Positions 32,073 through 43,400 are shown, counted from the stretch's first letter. The stretch is 64,000 nucleotides of DNA from Lucinisca nassula (GCA_963580285.1 OY757010.1:149344675-149408674); one strand, 5' to 3'. Notes: a model not told the origin generated them from the letters alone. Program-made: numbers and translations.

Positions 32073-33680
32073 GTGGCCATGATGGCCCTGGATCGCTCAC
32101 CTGCTCCATATTGTTCAACTGAAATTGTAGGTAATACATGGTGAAATAGAGGGTTTGAGCACTTTTGGTTGACCCAAGGAGGTTTTTATATTTTTAGCTC
32201 TGGTGGCCATCTTGTTCATCCAAGCATAACAATTTGAGCAATTTTGGAAAGGGGTCACCCAAGGAACATTCCTGTAAAAGTAATTCGAAGTCCATCCACT
32301 GGTTAAGAAAGAGAAGTTGTTTAAAAACAAACTCTATTATTAGCTCTGGCGGTCACCTTTTTCATCCCAGCAGAATTGTTTGAACAATTTTAATATAGGG
32401 TCATCCATGGAACATTCCAGAGAAATTATTCTGAAATCCATCCACTAGTTAAGGAGAAGAAATCGTTTAAAGGTTTTCTATTTTTAGCTATGGAGGCCAC
32501 CTTGGTCACCCGAGCAAAATGATTTGAGTAATGTTGGTATAAGGTCACCTGAGAAACATTTCTGTGAAATGAAATTATTTCAAAATCCATCCACTGGTTA
32601 AGGAGCAGATGTCATTTAAAGATTTTTGTATTTTAGCTCTGGTGGCCATCTTGGTAGAGGGTCACCCAAGGAACATTCCTGCGAAATTATTTTGAAATCC
32701 TTCCACTGCTTAAGGACAAGTCTTTTAAAGTTTTTTTTCTCTATTTTTATATCTGGTGGCCATCTTATTCACCCAAGCGGAACGGTTTGAGCGGTTGGAT
32801 TAATTTTGTAGAGGGTCACTCAAGAAACATTGCTGTGAAAATATATTGAAATCCATCCACTGGTTAAGGAGCAGAAGTTGTTTAAAGTTCTTTTTCTATT
32901 TTTAGCCCTGGCGGAGCAGTTTGAGCAATTTTGGAAGAGGGTCAACCAAGAAATATTCTTGTGCAGTTATTGCAAAATTCATCCACTGGTTAAGAAAGAC
33001 ACGTCGTTTAAAAGTTTTTTTTTCTATTTTTAGCTCTGGTGGACACCTTGTTCATCCGAGTGGAACAGTTTGAGTAATTTTGGTTGAGGGTCACCCAAGG
33101 AACGTTCCTGTAAAATTACTAGATAAGGAGAAGAAGTCATTTAAAGGTTTTTCTATTTTTAGCTCTGGTGACCAATTGTTTCATCCGAGCAGAACGGTTT
33201 GAGCAATTTTGATAGAGGGTCACCCAAGGAACATTCCTGTGAATTTATTTTGAAATCCATCCACTGGTTAAGCAGAAGTCGTTTAAAGGTTTTTTCTATT
33301 TTTAGCTCTGGCAGCCATCTTGTTTATTTTGGCGGAACGGTTTGAGCAATTTTGGTAGAGGGTCACCCAAGAAACCTTCCTGTGAAATCATTTCAGAATC
33401 TATGCACTGGTTAATGAGGAGAATTCGTTTGGGTTTTTTCTATTTTTAGCCCTGGCGGCCATCTTGTTCACCCGAGCGGAACGATTTGAGCAATTTTGGT
33501 AGAGGGTCACCCAAGGAACAATCCTCTGATTTTTTTTCAAAATCTGTTCAGCAGGTTTGGAGAAGAAGTCGTTTAAAGCAAAAGTTGACGACGGACGCAC
33601 GCACGCAAGGACGGACGACGGACAAAGACCGATCATAATAGCTAACCTTGAGCACTTCGTGCTCAGGTGAACTAAAAAAT
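32073..33680 (+). mobile_element. Large tandem-array element 3
   Basis: Opens AGTGGCCATGATGGCCCTGG with GATCGCTCACCT, as element 1 does. It contains about ten ~150 bp units (TTTTTAGCTCTGGTGGCCAT, AGAGGGTCACCCAAGGAACA, CATCCACTGGTTAAGGAG) and ends ACGGACGACGGAC followed by the hairpin TTGAGCACTTCGTGCTCA and GGTGAACTAAAAAA. Confidence 0.6.
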
Positions 33681-33846
33681 GAAACCCTAAACGGTTTCGA
33701 GGATTGATATATCTGTGGCTTGTTCTTTATTGGATTTATGCTGAAATGCAGAGAAACAGATTCAATTGACAAAAGCATCATAGTAAATCATCTGTCATAA
33801 ACACAGTGTTATGTTTCTGATGAAGATGCGTAATATTTTCCTTCTT

Positions 33847-33847
<1 letters not shown>

Positions 33848-33889
<42 letters not shown>

Positions 33890-34056
33890 GTTTGGGTTTT
33901 ACGGCCCTTTCAAGATTATTTCACTCATATCGAGCCGATCGTTAATCAGAGGTGGGCGAAAACCGGAGTACCCGGAGAAAAACCACCTGACCTTCCGTTG
34001 CAGAACTTGGCGTCTCACACGTGGCCCGAGCGAGGCTCGAACCCACGGCGGTGAGA
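33848..34056 (-). mobile_element. T1 tRNA-derived SINE, antisense, head incomplete
   Basis: A ~40 nt T run (minus-strand poly-A) then GGTTTGGGTTTTACGGCCCT, body, and GAGGCTCGAACCCACGGCGG (box B on the minus strand). It stops before box A. Confidence 0.75.
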
Positions 34057-34059
34057 GTT

Positions 34060-34225
34060 TCCTTCTTAATACGCTAAACATAAATTTATGGTGCTCTCTA
34101 GAACCGCCTCATTACGGTTGTTCTAACGAGTACCCACAACCTATGTCTTTGAACAGAAATCCGTGTTAACCCCAGTTTTCTCTGTATAAAGTAGGAGTTT
34201 AGAGGGATGTTCCTTACACTAACTT
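34060..34225 (+). mobile_element. B-family MITE, 5' side lost
   Basis: Core CTCTAGAACCGCCTCATTAC / GGTTGTTCTAACGAGTACCC, then the CCCCAGTTTTCTCTGTATAA arm and ACTAACTTGTT end. Confidence 0.55.
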
Positions 34226-34226
34226 G

Positions 34227-34428
34227 TTAACCCTTATCCTGCTAAATATTCAATTTAGCCACGCCCATTTTTGACTTTGAAACAATCAGATGACTTCATG
34301 TAATGTTTTCCTCTCATATTCATTAACTGAATGTCAAATAGTGTAGATCCTGATTCAGAAGCCATCTGATTTGGATCTACACTGTTTGCAAAGATAGTGA
34401 TTGTTGTGAACAGCAAGATAAGGGTAAA
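34227..34428. mobile_element. H-family TTAA MITE
   Basis: TTAACCCTTATCCTGCTAAA at left and CAGCAAGATAAGGGTAAA at right (TTAA mutated to TAAA). The hairpin is partly deleted: AGTGTAGATCCTGATT / TTTGGATCTACACTG. Confidence 0.6.
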
Positions 34429-34530
34429 CATGACGGGAACATTGAATTTGACATACATTACATGTGTTGAAATATTGCGTTCCCTCCATGTGACTTTATT
34501 TGTTTATTCTTCACACAAGAGGATTAAGAA

Positions 34531-34692
34531 GCCTCCGTGGTGCAGTGGTTACGCTACACGCCTTGTAAACCAGGGGTCGCAGGATCGATCTCGGGCTTCT
34601 TCAGGCTTTGGGTGAGTCTTTAACCCGAGGTCCCGTCTCCGTATGACCTTAGCTGTTGGTGGGACGTAAAACTCAAACACTCACTCACTCAC
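34531..34692 (+). mobile_element. T2 tRNA-derived SINE, sense copy
   Basis: GCCTCCGTGGTGCAGTGGTT resembles a tRNA 5' half with box A, and GGGTCGCAGGATCGATCTC supplies box B. The body CCCGTCTCCGTATGACCTTA and the tail GACGTAAAACTCAAACACTC follow. Diverged flanks CACAAGAGGATTAAG / CACGAGAGGACCAAG look like an old target duplication. Too diverged after the T-arm to be a functional tRNA gene. Confidence 0.75.
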
Positions 34693-34849
34693 ACGAGAGG
34701 ACCAAGATCACTTGAAAATAGGCTGTTATTGATGGAGGACACTGATCTCCAAGACTTATGTTTAAGTTGTGGCAACTCGTTGTCAACTCTGGCAAACTTG
34801 TTGTGCAATGGTGCAGAACCATTTTGGCCAGCAAGTCAACTACATCACG

Positions 34850-35260
34850 AAACCACGCCGCTCTAGTTTCAATAGCACTTTGAGATATTTTGCTGACAAC
34901 GGAAAAATGCCCAAATTTACACAAGACCATAACACTTGAAGTATGCTTTTTAATGCATTCAACAGTTAATTAGGTTATCCACTTATCCCTGCCAAAATGT
35001 TGGACCAACTGGCTTCAAAAAGTTTTGAGATATTTTGCGGACAAGGTAAATATGCCCAAATTTACGAAATGCCATAATTCATGAAGTATTTTTTGCGAAT
35101 TCATTCAATCAATCAATCAATCAATCGATCAATCATGTAATTTACCTTTCATTACCAAACGTTTCAAGTCTCTAGCCGTAATAGTAATTGAGATTTGATG
35201 CTTACATGGTAAAAATGCCAAATTAACAAAGGGCATAAAACCTTAATCAGATAGATCAGA
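34850..35260 (-). repeat. Degenerate ~150-160 bp tandem units
   Basis: GAGATATTTTGC.GACAA and AATGCCCAAATTTAC occur near 34871, 35026 and (weaker) 35185. A (CAAT)n run sits at 35107-35128. A related unit lies at 36985-37100. Confidence 0.45.
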
Positions 35261-35296
35261 GAGAAATCTGTTTTGGTTCATACAAAAAATTCTAAT

Positions 35297-35577
35297 CATT
35301 ACGAAACCACACCCGTGCGATGTAGAGCATTTTTCACATCTCCCAAATGACTACTTTTCTGTTGAAAATCCGTGATTTTTTTCTTACAAATACTGCAAAC
35401 ACAGGTTGTGGGTGCTCGTTAGAACCGCCTCATCGAGGCGGTTCTAACGAGTACACACAACCTTTGTCTTGGAGCAAAAATAAGAAAAATAATGTATACC
35501 CCCGTAAACCCCAGTTTTCTCTATATAAAGTGGGGTATAGGGGGTTCTACATTTCACGGGCGTGTTCACGTGATGTG
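35297..35577 (+). mobile_element. B-family hairpin MITE, near complete
   Basis: Left CATTACGAAACCACACCCGT, core at 35402-35466 (TGCTCGTTAGAACCGCCTC / GAGGCGGTTCTAACGAGTA), right CGGGCGTGTTCACGTGATG. A reference copy for B. Confidence 0.8.
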
Positions 35578-35677
35578 AAGTTTTAAATATATTGAAATCT
35601 AGACGTTTTCGTGCTTCAAAATAGAAGTGAAGGCAATGATCAGGAATCGATACAATTAACCCACAGCTCCAATCAGA

Positions 35678-35913
35678 ACGGGCCTCCGTGGCCTAGTGGA
35701 TAAGAGCGCTGACTCTTAGTCATTAGGTCTCTCACCGCCGTAGGTTCGAGCCTCGCTCGGGCCACGTGTGAGACGCCAAGTTCTGCAACGGAAGGTCAGG
35801 TGGTTTTTCTCCGGGTACTCCGGTTTTCGCCCACCTCTGATTAACGATCGGCTCGATATGAGTGAAATAATCTTGAAAGGGCCGTAAAACCCAAACCAAA
35901 AAAAAAAAAAAAA
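35678..35913 (+). mobile_element. T1 tRNA-derived SINE, complete, with 13 bp target duplication
   Basis: AGCTCCAATCAGA flanks both sides (35665-35677; 35914-35926). The head GGCCTCCGTGGCCTAGTGG carries box A and AGGTTCGAGCCTCGC carries box B. The body includes CTCCGGGTACTCCGGTTTTC, a segment I recognise as recurring in many invertebrate SINEs, and the 3' end GGGCCGTAAAACCCAAACC plus poly-A. Pol III transcription and LINE-dependent retroposition are expected of such elements. Confidence 0.88.
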
Positions 35914-36060
35914 AGCTCCAATCAGAGATACCGAAAGGAAAGAAACACAAACATGAAACAACAGACCCTAACTGAAACATCAAGCTGAAACTTTGGTAAG
36001 CCGAAAGGCCAGTAAATTTCCCACAAAATGGCCAATTGGCTATCCAAAACAAAATAATAT

Positions 36061-36362
36061 TGTTTGTTTGTTTGATTTGAGGTTGAACGTCCCCTTCAAC
36101 ACTGTAAAGGTCATTTTGGAGACGTAGCTTCCAAGTTTGCGGGGCTTTTACCAACATTGAGATGAAATGGCATCGCAAGCCCTGCCCCCCAATGAAAACA
36201 ACAGGGTTTATAAGCACGGACGGACCGACTCGCACCGCTTTGTCTGGGCAGGCTTAGATCCTCTAAGCGGTTTACCAGTACCCGTGTGCGGATCGGTTTC
36301 AGCTCTGCGTGGTAGCATCATGCAGCCCATATATTTCTTCAAGCCCCGATGGGCGGGGGCCG
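36061..36362 (-). mobile_element. S300 SINE-like retroposon with 14 bp target duplication
   Basis: Flanks AAACAAAATAATAT (36047-36060) and AAACAAAATGATAT (36363-36376). 302 bp, full length. Confidence 0.8.
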
Positions 36363-36515
36363 AAACAAAATGATATTAGCGACACAAACCCCCAAGTCAA
36401 ACCATAACAAAAATAACCATAACAAAAATAAACCGCGACAGAAGTACCGCCTCGGAACGGTCAGTGAAACGAATTCCACCGGTGGAGGGTTGGGGGGGGG
36501 GGGGCTTAAATCGAA

Positions 36516-36958
36516 TCGTTGTTTCATCTCTGCGTTGTTTTTTTTTTATTATTTTTTGTGTTCACAGAGATGTTGCACTGATGATTTAGGAGACCTTCAT
36601 GCAGACTGAACAAATTATTTGTCTAAATCGCGACGGACGTAAAGGGGAGGATTTTGGCCACCCAAAATCGATTTAAGCCGCCAGTGGAATTCGTTTCACT
36701 GACTCCTGCAAGGCGGTTCTTCTCTCGCGGTTTATTTTTGTTATGACTGGTCTTTGAGTGTGTGTACCGCTTATATCATTTTGTTTTGGATAGACACTTG
36801 GCCATTTTGTGGGAAAGTAACTGACCTTTTGGCTTTCCGCTATTGATGTTTCCATTAGGGTCTAGTTGTTTCGTGGTTGTGTTTCTTTCCCTTTGGTATC
36901 TCTGATAGGAGCTGTGGGTTTATTGTATCGATTCCTGATCATTGCCTTCACTTCTTTC
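36516..36958 (+). mobile_element. E-family retroelement 3' fragment, inverted partner
   Basis: Begins GTTTCATCTCTGCGTTG and ends TTGCCTTCACTTCTTTCG in the sense direction. Confidence 0.7.
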
Positions 36959-37499
36959 GATTAAAAATCAGTCAAATCTACCCAAAATTTTCATCAAGCG
37001 TATAAAGTTTTAAGTCTGCCCAAAACAACTTGTGAGATATCGTGCTGACAAGATTTCATCCATAAGGACATAACCCTGGAATAAGTCATACTATTGATGA
37101 TAAAAACAATACGTCAGCGCTCTGTTTTTTTGTTTTTTTTTTTTCGTGAAAATTAAAACATGAAATTTTAAAACCCTATAAAACCCTATCAAATACTCAA
37201 CAAAACAGTAACATTTTTCAAATGTGATTAAGATTGGTCATTGTCAGACGAACTATTATTATTATTAGTAGTAGTATTGTTATTATTACTCAACTTCGAC
37301 AAGAAAAATTCCTAACGCTGTTATGGACGGAATTTTCAGTGGAGTTTTTTAACACACTAACCACGACAGAAGCAAAAGCACTGTTCCAATAAAAATAAAG
37401 TGTTCATATTTTCTGGAGCAAAACAATTTTAACCATTTTAAAACCTATATAATAATGTTAACTGGGCGACATATACAGGAAATGCGAATAATCGCCTAA

Positions 37500-38092
37500 A
37501 AATGATTTACTGATGCTCCTTCTTTGGTCGGGCCCCTCGGACTCTAATTGTTGGTTTTCTTTTGCTCCAGAAATTCTGTTGTTGCATGCTGTCGAGTCCT
37601 CAACTTTGTTTCATCTCTGTAGTTTTTTTTTATTTGTATGTTCTCGGAGATGTTACACTGATGAGTTAGGAAGCCTTCATGCGGACTAAACAGAATTAGT
37701 GTATACCGCGACAAAGGTAAGGGCGAGAGGATTATGGCCATGTAAAATCGATTTAAGCCCCCCCCCCCTCCCCCCCCCCTCCTCCCCCCCCCCCGCCCCA
37801 CCCTCTCCCCAGAGGAATTCTTTCCACTGACCTTTCCAAGGCGGTTCTTCTGTGGTGGTTTATTTATGTTGTTGTTTGTTACTTACTGTGTGTATCACTT
37901 GGGACTTTTTATTTTGGATGGCCATTTGCCCATTTTGTGGGAAAGTAACTGTCCTAATGGCCTTCCTTTGTTTAGGTTTCCATTATGGTCTGGTCGCTTC
38001 ATGTTTGTGTTTCTTTCCCTTTGGTGTCTTCGATGGTTTGAGTAAGTTAATTGTATCGATTCCTGATCTTTGTTTTACTTCTACTTTGGTTC
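37500..38092 (+). mobile_element. E-family retroelement 3' fragment with expanded C tract
   Basis: Starts near GGTCGGGCCCCTCGGACTCT and ends TTTACTTCTACTTT. The C-rich tract at 37757-37800 is the longest of the family. The ATTGTTTTTT-type insert seen in other copies is diverged here. Confidence 0.7.
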
Positions 38093-38337
38093 CAAACCTT
38101 TACAAGACAAAACAATGTTTGGTCTATAGTGAGTGAGCCACGTTCACAGCTTTTCTCGGCATTTCAAATAGTCCCAAAGGAAATCCACTAATGTTTATCT
38201 GTACCAGACAACTGTGGTGTTTTGATCAATAGTAAAGACAGATTGGGAATCGCATGTTGGATAGAGTACCATGTCTCTTTAATGAAACTTTAGTAACATG
38301 CAAAGACATTTCCCATACACTTGAGTATCATATCATG

Positions 38338-38842
38338 AAAAATAGAAGTGAAGGCAATGATCAGGACGCGGCACAATCAACCAACACCTCCCATCAGAGA
38401 CCCAAAAACGTACGAAACACAAACATGAAATAACTAGACCCTAATGGAAACATTAATAGCGGAAAGCCAAAAGGACAGTTATAATTTCCCACAAAATGGC
38501 CAATTGTCTATCCAAAACAAAAAAGCGATGCACACATTCAAAGACCTAAACCGCGACAGAAGAACCGCCTTTGAACAGTCAGTGAAAACGAATTTCACTG
38601 CGGGCTTAAATCGATTTTACGCGGCCGCCATCCTCGCCCTGAATGCCGTCGTGATTTAGACATATAACCCTTTCAGTCCGCATGAAGGCTTCCTAACTCA
38701 TCAGTGAAACATCTCCGAGAACACAAAAATCAAACAAACAGAGATGAAATAACGGTGAGGACTCGAGAGCAGCAAACCACCGAAATGAAGAAGCAAACGA
38801 AAACAAACAGTTATAATCCGATGGAATCTATTCAACGCATTA
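38338..38842 (-). mobile_element. E-family retroelement 3' fragment
   Basis: AAATAGAAGTGAAGGCAATG through GACAGAAGAACCGCCTTTGA to AAGCAAACGAAAACAAACAG. Confidence 0.7.
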
Positions 38843-38921
38843 TGCATGGTCTAGTTCATATTATGGAACATATTCACAAATGCAAAGGGTTCTAGCTTGC
38901 AGGATAAAAACAAAGACATAG

Positions 38922-39070
38922 AGAATCTTACATGAGTGTTCATGTATTATTGAATTTATTAAATGAGTTGAGGAAAAGGGATAAAATGCGAGGCTTTGCC
39001 GAGCATTTTATCCCCTTTCCTCAACGAGTTTAATAAAGTCAATAATACATGAGCACGAATGCAAGATTCT
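38922..39070. repeat. Foldback (long hairpin) element
   Basis: AGAATCTTACATGAGTGTTC + ATGTATTATTGAATTTATTA pairs with the inverse arm ending GCAAGATTCT. The inner stem AGGAAAAGGGATAAAATGC / GCATTTTATCCCCTTTCCT has a ~10 nt loop. The stem totals roughly 60 bp with few mismatches. Nothing is recognised from 39071 to 39736. Confidence 0.7.
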
Positions 39071-39736
39071 ATTAATCATATGACATTTAAACGCATTTTA
39101 TTCACGATTGTTTACACAAATGTCGATATTCCGCCGTTAGTAAACGCGACTTCCTTACGGGCTTCGTACATGTAACGTTACGGGACGTATCTAGCTAATT
39201 TGCATATTTAATCCACTAGTGGATTATCGAAGATATTACATGGCGTTATTACACTCTCAGACGCGACGTCATATGATAAAGTGTATATGAGGAATGTGCG
39301 GACGCACTAAATGGCAGAATGACACACAGTAGGGTGTGGGTACTCCACTGTAAGGGCACTATGTCCTTCTTCTCTAAGTTTGACTACTGCAAGGTTTGCT
39401 TAAAGAAAGAATTTAAAACAATCCTAGAGTCCGTCAGGTCAGGGGCGGAGAACGAACTACCGGCAAAATCGGTTAAGCTGAAAGAGCGAGATGTGGACAA
39501 GACAACTGAAAATAAAGAAGATACCATTTAACAGATATTATCAGGCGGTGCCCAGAAAACAAACAAATTATTCGTAAAGATTCTATTGGAGAAAGACAGG
39601 AATGATCTAGAGAAACATCATCGGCAATGGGACCCAGGATTCATTTTTCTCAACATTTATGTTAAGCCTCTCTGGATTTACTGGGACCCCGGATTTACAG
39701 GAAATTCCGATATAAAGTTTTACTCCGCATGCATAT

Positions 39737-39899
39737 TAAAAGCCTCCATTGTGAAGCGGTTTTGCTACTCGGCCCATAAACCATGGGTCGTGGGTTCCAT
39801 CTGGGACTTCACCAGACTTTTGGATGAGTCTATTATCCAAGGTCCCATCTCCGGATGACCTTCGCTGTTGGTGGGACGTATAACTCAAACACACACTCC
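39737..39899 (+). mobile_element. T2 tRNA-derived SINE, sense, diverged
   Basis: GCCTCCATTGTGAAGCGGTT, GGGTCGTGGGTTCCATCTG, then CCGGATGACCTTCGCTGTTG and GACGTATAACTCAAACACAC. Confidence 0.65.
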
Positions 39900-40321
39900 G
39901 CATGTATAAAAATTGTGAAGCCAGGTCTGTGTAACCTATAACTGAATATGCTTGGGGACAAATGCTTGGAGACAGACAATCGATTTTGTTTGGTAAACAT
40001 GGAAGTCTTGTAATTGACGAAATAGCGGGTCTGCGAGTTAACTTACTAACAAGTCTGTAACGAGACGTCATTATACAATCAAAAACAACCTCGTGCGAAG
40101 ATTTTGGGGCAACGTATTTAGTCAACCAACAATCAAGACCCCGTATTGATCGACATCTATAGAGTTGACAAGTTCCAACAAGATGAAGAGTCGGCTGGCA
40201 GAGCTGGTTCTATAAAATGACCATTTGATGAATCCGTATCAGACAACATTTGACTACCCTGAAAGACTCTTTTCCTTAGTTCTGCTCCTTGAAAACTATT
40301 CTGTTCCCGTAACAGTGTCGA

Positions 40322-41195
40322 GATATAAAAATAGAAGTGGAGGCAATGATCAGGAATCGATACAATCATCCCACAGCTCCCATCAGAGACACAAAAGGGA
40401 AAGAAACAACCATTAAAAACAACATACCCTAATGGAAACATCAATAGCGGAAAGCCAAAAGGACAGTGAATTTCCCACAAAATGGCCAATAGGCCATCCA
40501 AAATAAGATAATATAAGCGACACAAACACCCAAAGACAAACCATAACAAAAATAAACCGCTACAGTAGAACCGCCTTGGAACGGTCAGCGGAAACGAATT
40601 CCACACGGGGTGGGGGCGGCTTACATCAATTTTACATGGCCACAATCCTCGCCCTTACTTCCGTCGCGATTTAGACAAATGATTTGTTCAGTCCGCATGA
40701 AGGCCTCCTTACTCATCAGGGCAACATCTCCGTGAACACAAATAATCAAACAACCACAGAGATGAAACAACGGTGAGGACTCGACAGCAAGAAACCACTG
40801 AAATGCTGGAGCAAAAGAAAACCAACAGTTGGACTCCGATGGGCCCGACCAGAGACAGAGCATCAAACACCAACCAACATTACCTTGAATTAGATCTCTC
40901 TAATTTTCAATAAGCCTTTACGTTGGAACCGTCATAGAATCTGAGGCCTGACTCACCGGCGTGCAATTAAAGAGGGAAGCAAAGTTGTCAACCGTGCAAA
41001 GCCTTTATTGACCCATTAACAAGAGTTTGGTTCATCAGGATGAGCTATTAACATTCTTCAGTGACTGGGTGAAAAGCATCTGCAGCTGTATCAAGAATAC
41101 ACCCGCTAAGCATTTTTTAAGCAGGAAAAGAGGGATGGGAGGTGTTTGGTACAGTGATTGCATCGATTACTGACTATTGTCTTCACTTCTACCTC
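40322..41195 (-). mobile_element. Longest E-family copy, with inverted terminal segments
   Basis: The left end AAATAGAAGTGGAGGCAATG reappears inverted at 41157-41193 (CATCGATTACTGACTATTGT CTTCACTTCTA, split), so the copy is bounded by ~35 bp inverted repeats. On the minus strand, 40980-40885 encodes the end of the same C-terminal peptide seen at 60598-60927 (FASLFNCTPVSQASDSMTVPT region). It is therefore the 3' end and UTR of a reverse-transcriptase element, not a DNA transposon. Confidence 0.65.
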
Positions 41196-41199
41196 GTTA

Positions 41200-42595
41200 G
41201 TAATTGAAATCCAGAAGAAATTGGAGTTCAGTCCCCTTTGTCGTGGTCTCCATTGACAAGGTGACGATGAAGCAAGTTTGATCACGAACACAATGGTTAA
41301 CTAAATTGTGATCAAACTCACTATGGTTGTATGGCGAGAAAGTCGTGACGTCACTCTGGTTCAACCGGACTAAAACATTGGTTTCTCTGGTAAACAGTGT
41401 ACAGGATGGCGGCGAAAAGTAAGAAAATATGTTGGCCCAAGGGAAAACACACACTTTAAGTGTTGTTAAAGCATGTTTATTTGTAAATAGATGTAAAATA
41501 TGCACAATATGAAAGATAGAATCGGCACTGCCATTTCTGCAGTGTTCAAAATGGTGATCTTCCTCATCGTTCAAAAATTCCAATTGTGACATTCGGGCTG
41601 CCATGTTTGTTTACCAAAGATCTACTAGAGGTCGTTCAATTACATCGGTGAAAGAGCATGCGTAGTTTGACTTCCGCTACCATAGTCTGTTGATGACCGA
41701 ACTGGCTCGGTATGACTTTAGTATACCTTAATTCAGATGTTGTAAAACAACATTTTGCCATCAGTGATGCGTGTACAATGATCATAACACCAATTCAACA
41801 ATGGCACCGTACAGGGTGTCTAATACTTCAATGTGTTTGAGCACGAGTTTCTTCTCCTCTAAGATAACGTAAGCACCAAAGCCTCAAACTTCAAGGCAAT
41901 ACAACGCGTTGATAATACTTGATGAATACACGATTCCTGTACATGGACATAGATCCTCAGCAACTGGTTTTCTTTTTTCGTCTAAGGTGTATCGGTGTCC
42001 CCGGTCAAGTCTCGATATTTAGGCTATGAACGTTTTACTCTAGTTGCATCCAGTAAGTTAGCACAAGTTCTAACATAAGTCTTTCGAACAGAAATATAAG
42101 GGGAATAACACTGCTAATATCACTTCTGTAGATGCTTACGAGTAGTAATAACTTGCTTTTGGTTAAAAATAAACCACAACATTTTCTGGTAGAACACTAA
42201 ATTTGGAAGTGAAAATCGCAATTGATGCCACCACATATACAATAAAGTTTGGCTTTTTATCTGCATCATCCTATAGCAGGCAATTCACAAGTATTGATCC
42301 CTGAGTAATAGTCTCCGAAAGTAATAAGGTTGGAATAATTTTGTCCGCTGAAATTTTGCTCACAGCGTATTTAGGATAAATGGAGATGTCAAGAAATTAC
42401 TACAATCTCTGATCAGAACACAACAGAGAGTTAACAAGCTGCAGCGGAATAATGGGACCAAACCTAAACGTCTCTTTTCCGCGGACTTCTATACCAAAAG
42501 AACAAACAGAAATCTGACACATACAATAAATTGTAAATGAACGATCCAGCAGACAAACAACGGTGATTCAAAGTTGAACAACATAATAAACGTTG
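41200..42595. other. No gene assigned
   Basis: The longest frame is 41197-41604 (minus), opening MAARMSQLEFLNDEEDHHFE with a good AACATGG context but no recognisable domain. The remainder is unique-looking, moderately A/T-rich sequence. Confidence 0.4.
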
Positions 42596-42598
42596 TTT

Positions 42599-42725
42599 CC
42601 CAGCAGGCACATGACGTAATTGTGACTTAACATTAACGTCAGCACAACGCCATGACGTTTATACAATGACAAATCTACATCGGTGCAACGTCATGACGTT
42701 GCCCAAGCGATATGTGCCTGCGGGG
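42599..42725. mobile_element. Family M MITE (CCCAGCAGGCAC termini)
   Basis: CCCAGCAGGCACATGACGTA at left and ATATGTGCCTGCGGGG at right, with AACGTCATGACGTT-type internal repeats. Terminal GCAGGCAC/GTGCCTGC with AACGTTG-rich interiors recurs widely in animal genomes. Confidence 0.6.
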
Positions 42726-42930
42726 TTCCACGTTGAATCAACGTTGGGTTCCTGACCAAAGAAAGAGATAATTCCTCCAGGCAAAAGATAAGCAAAACAA
42801 TAAGGTAAAATGGATACACTTTTAAAGGCATTTATTCTTGATTATTGAGAAATATTATCTCAGTGCATAATGTAGCCCTCATTTATAACTAATCTTCAAC
42901 AGGTAAGAGGTTTTCTAGTGGGAAAATCAA

Positions 42931-43053
42931 CAGGTAGAAGAAAGTTGTTTTATTAAAAGACTGTCTTTAAATTTAAAGACTGTCTTTAACTCAATTTTGA
43001 TTTTTGTTTAAATTTAAAGACAGTCTTTAAATAAAACGACTTTCTTCTACCTG
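42931..43053. repeat. Foldback (long hairpin) element
   Basis: CAGGTAGAAGAAAGTTGTTT with GACTGTCTTTAAATTTAAAG pairs with CTTTAAATTTAAAC-type and AAACGACTTTCTTCTACCTG. The inner TTAAAGACTGTCTTTAA block is duplicated. Confidence 0.65.
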
Positions 43054-43108
43054 ATCGATAGTTTACTAACTGTTGACAAGATAATATTATAATGTTATTA
43101 ATCAAGTA

Positions 43109-43400
43109 CAGTCAAATCTGTCATAGTGGCCACCTCTATTAAGCAAACAACCTGTCTTAAGCAAGTGGGCATTTAGTTCCCGAAAAAGGCAAATACATTA
43201 AAATTCACCTGTATTAAGCAAGCACCTGCCTTAAGCAAACAAATTTTCATTATCCCTGAGGTGCTTGCTTAACACAGGTTGGACTGTGATTTCGTATTGG
43301 CCCAGGTACACGTCCGAGGTCTGCTGCATTGGCCCGAGGCCGAACTGCTTAAGACAGGTTGTTTGCTTAATAGAGATGGCCACTATGATAGGTTTGACTG
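43109..43400. mobile_element. J-family MITE, TA-flanked, inserted at the centre of a palindrome
   Basis: The ~57 bp inverted ends (CAGTCAAATCTGTCATAGTG ... CACTATGATAGGTTTGACTG) contain TTAAGCAAACAACCTGTCTT. TA lies on both sides (43107-43108 and 43401-43402). Tc1/mariner/pogo-like; non-coding. Confidence 0.75.

Larger units (their letters stand above)
35615..36515 (-). mobile_element. E-family retroelement 3' fragment with two nested SINEs
   Basis: Starts AAATAGAAGTGAAGGCAATG and ends GGCTTAAATCGAATCGTT. T1 (35678-35913) and S300 (36061-36362) are both inserted with target duplications. Joined directly at 36515/36516 to an inverted E copy. Confidence 0.75.

Noticed and set aside
35678..35765. 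Functional tRNA gene
   Set aside because: The tRNA-like head is the 5' part of a SINE: the acceptor stem does not close and a 3' body with poly-A follows, inside a 13 bp target duplication.
40680..40740. Apparent hammerhead core in E elements (in sense: CTGATGAG... followed by GACTGAAC)
   Set aside because: The sequence after stem II is GAAC, not GAAA, so the A15.1-U16.1 pair and a closing stem III are missing, and stem II pairs poorly. Probably chance.
40322..41195. E family as a DNA transposon because of its inverted ends
   Set aside because: Other copies show that the interior is the 3' end of a reverse-transcriptase coding element, most copies are 5'-truncated, and no consistent short target duplication is seen.
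41197..41604. 135-codon minus-strand frame with good start context
   Set aside because: No recognisable domain, atypical composition and no splice or polyadenylation context I can defend; kept only as a note.
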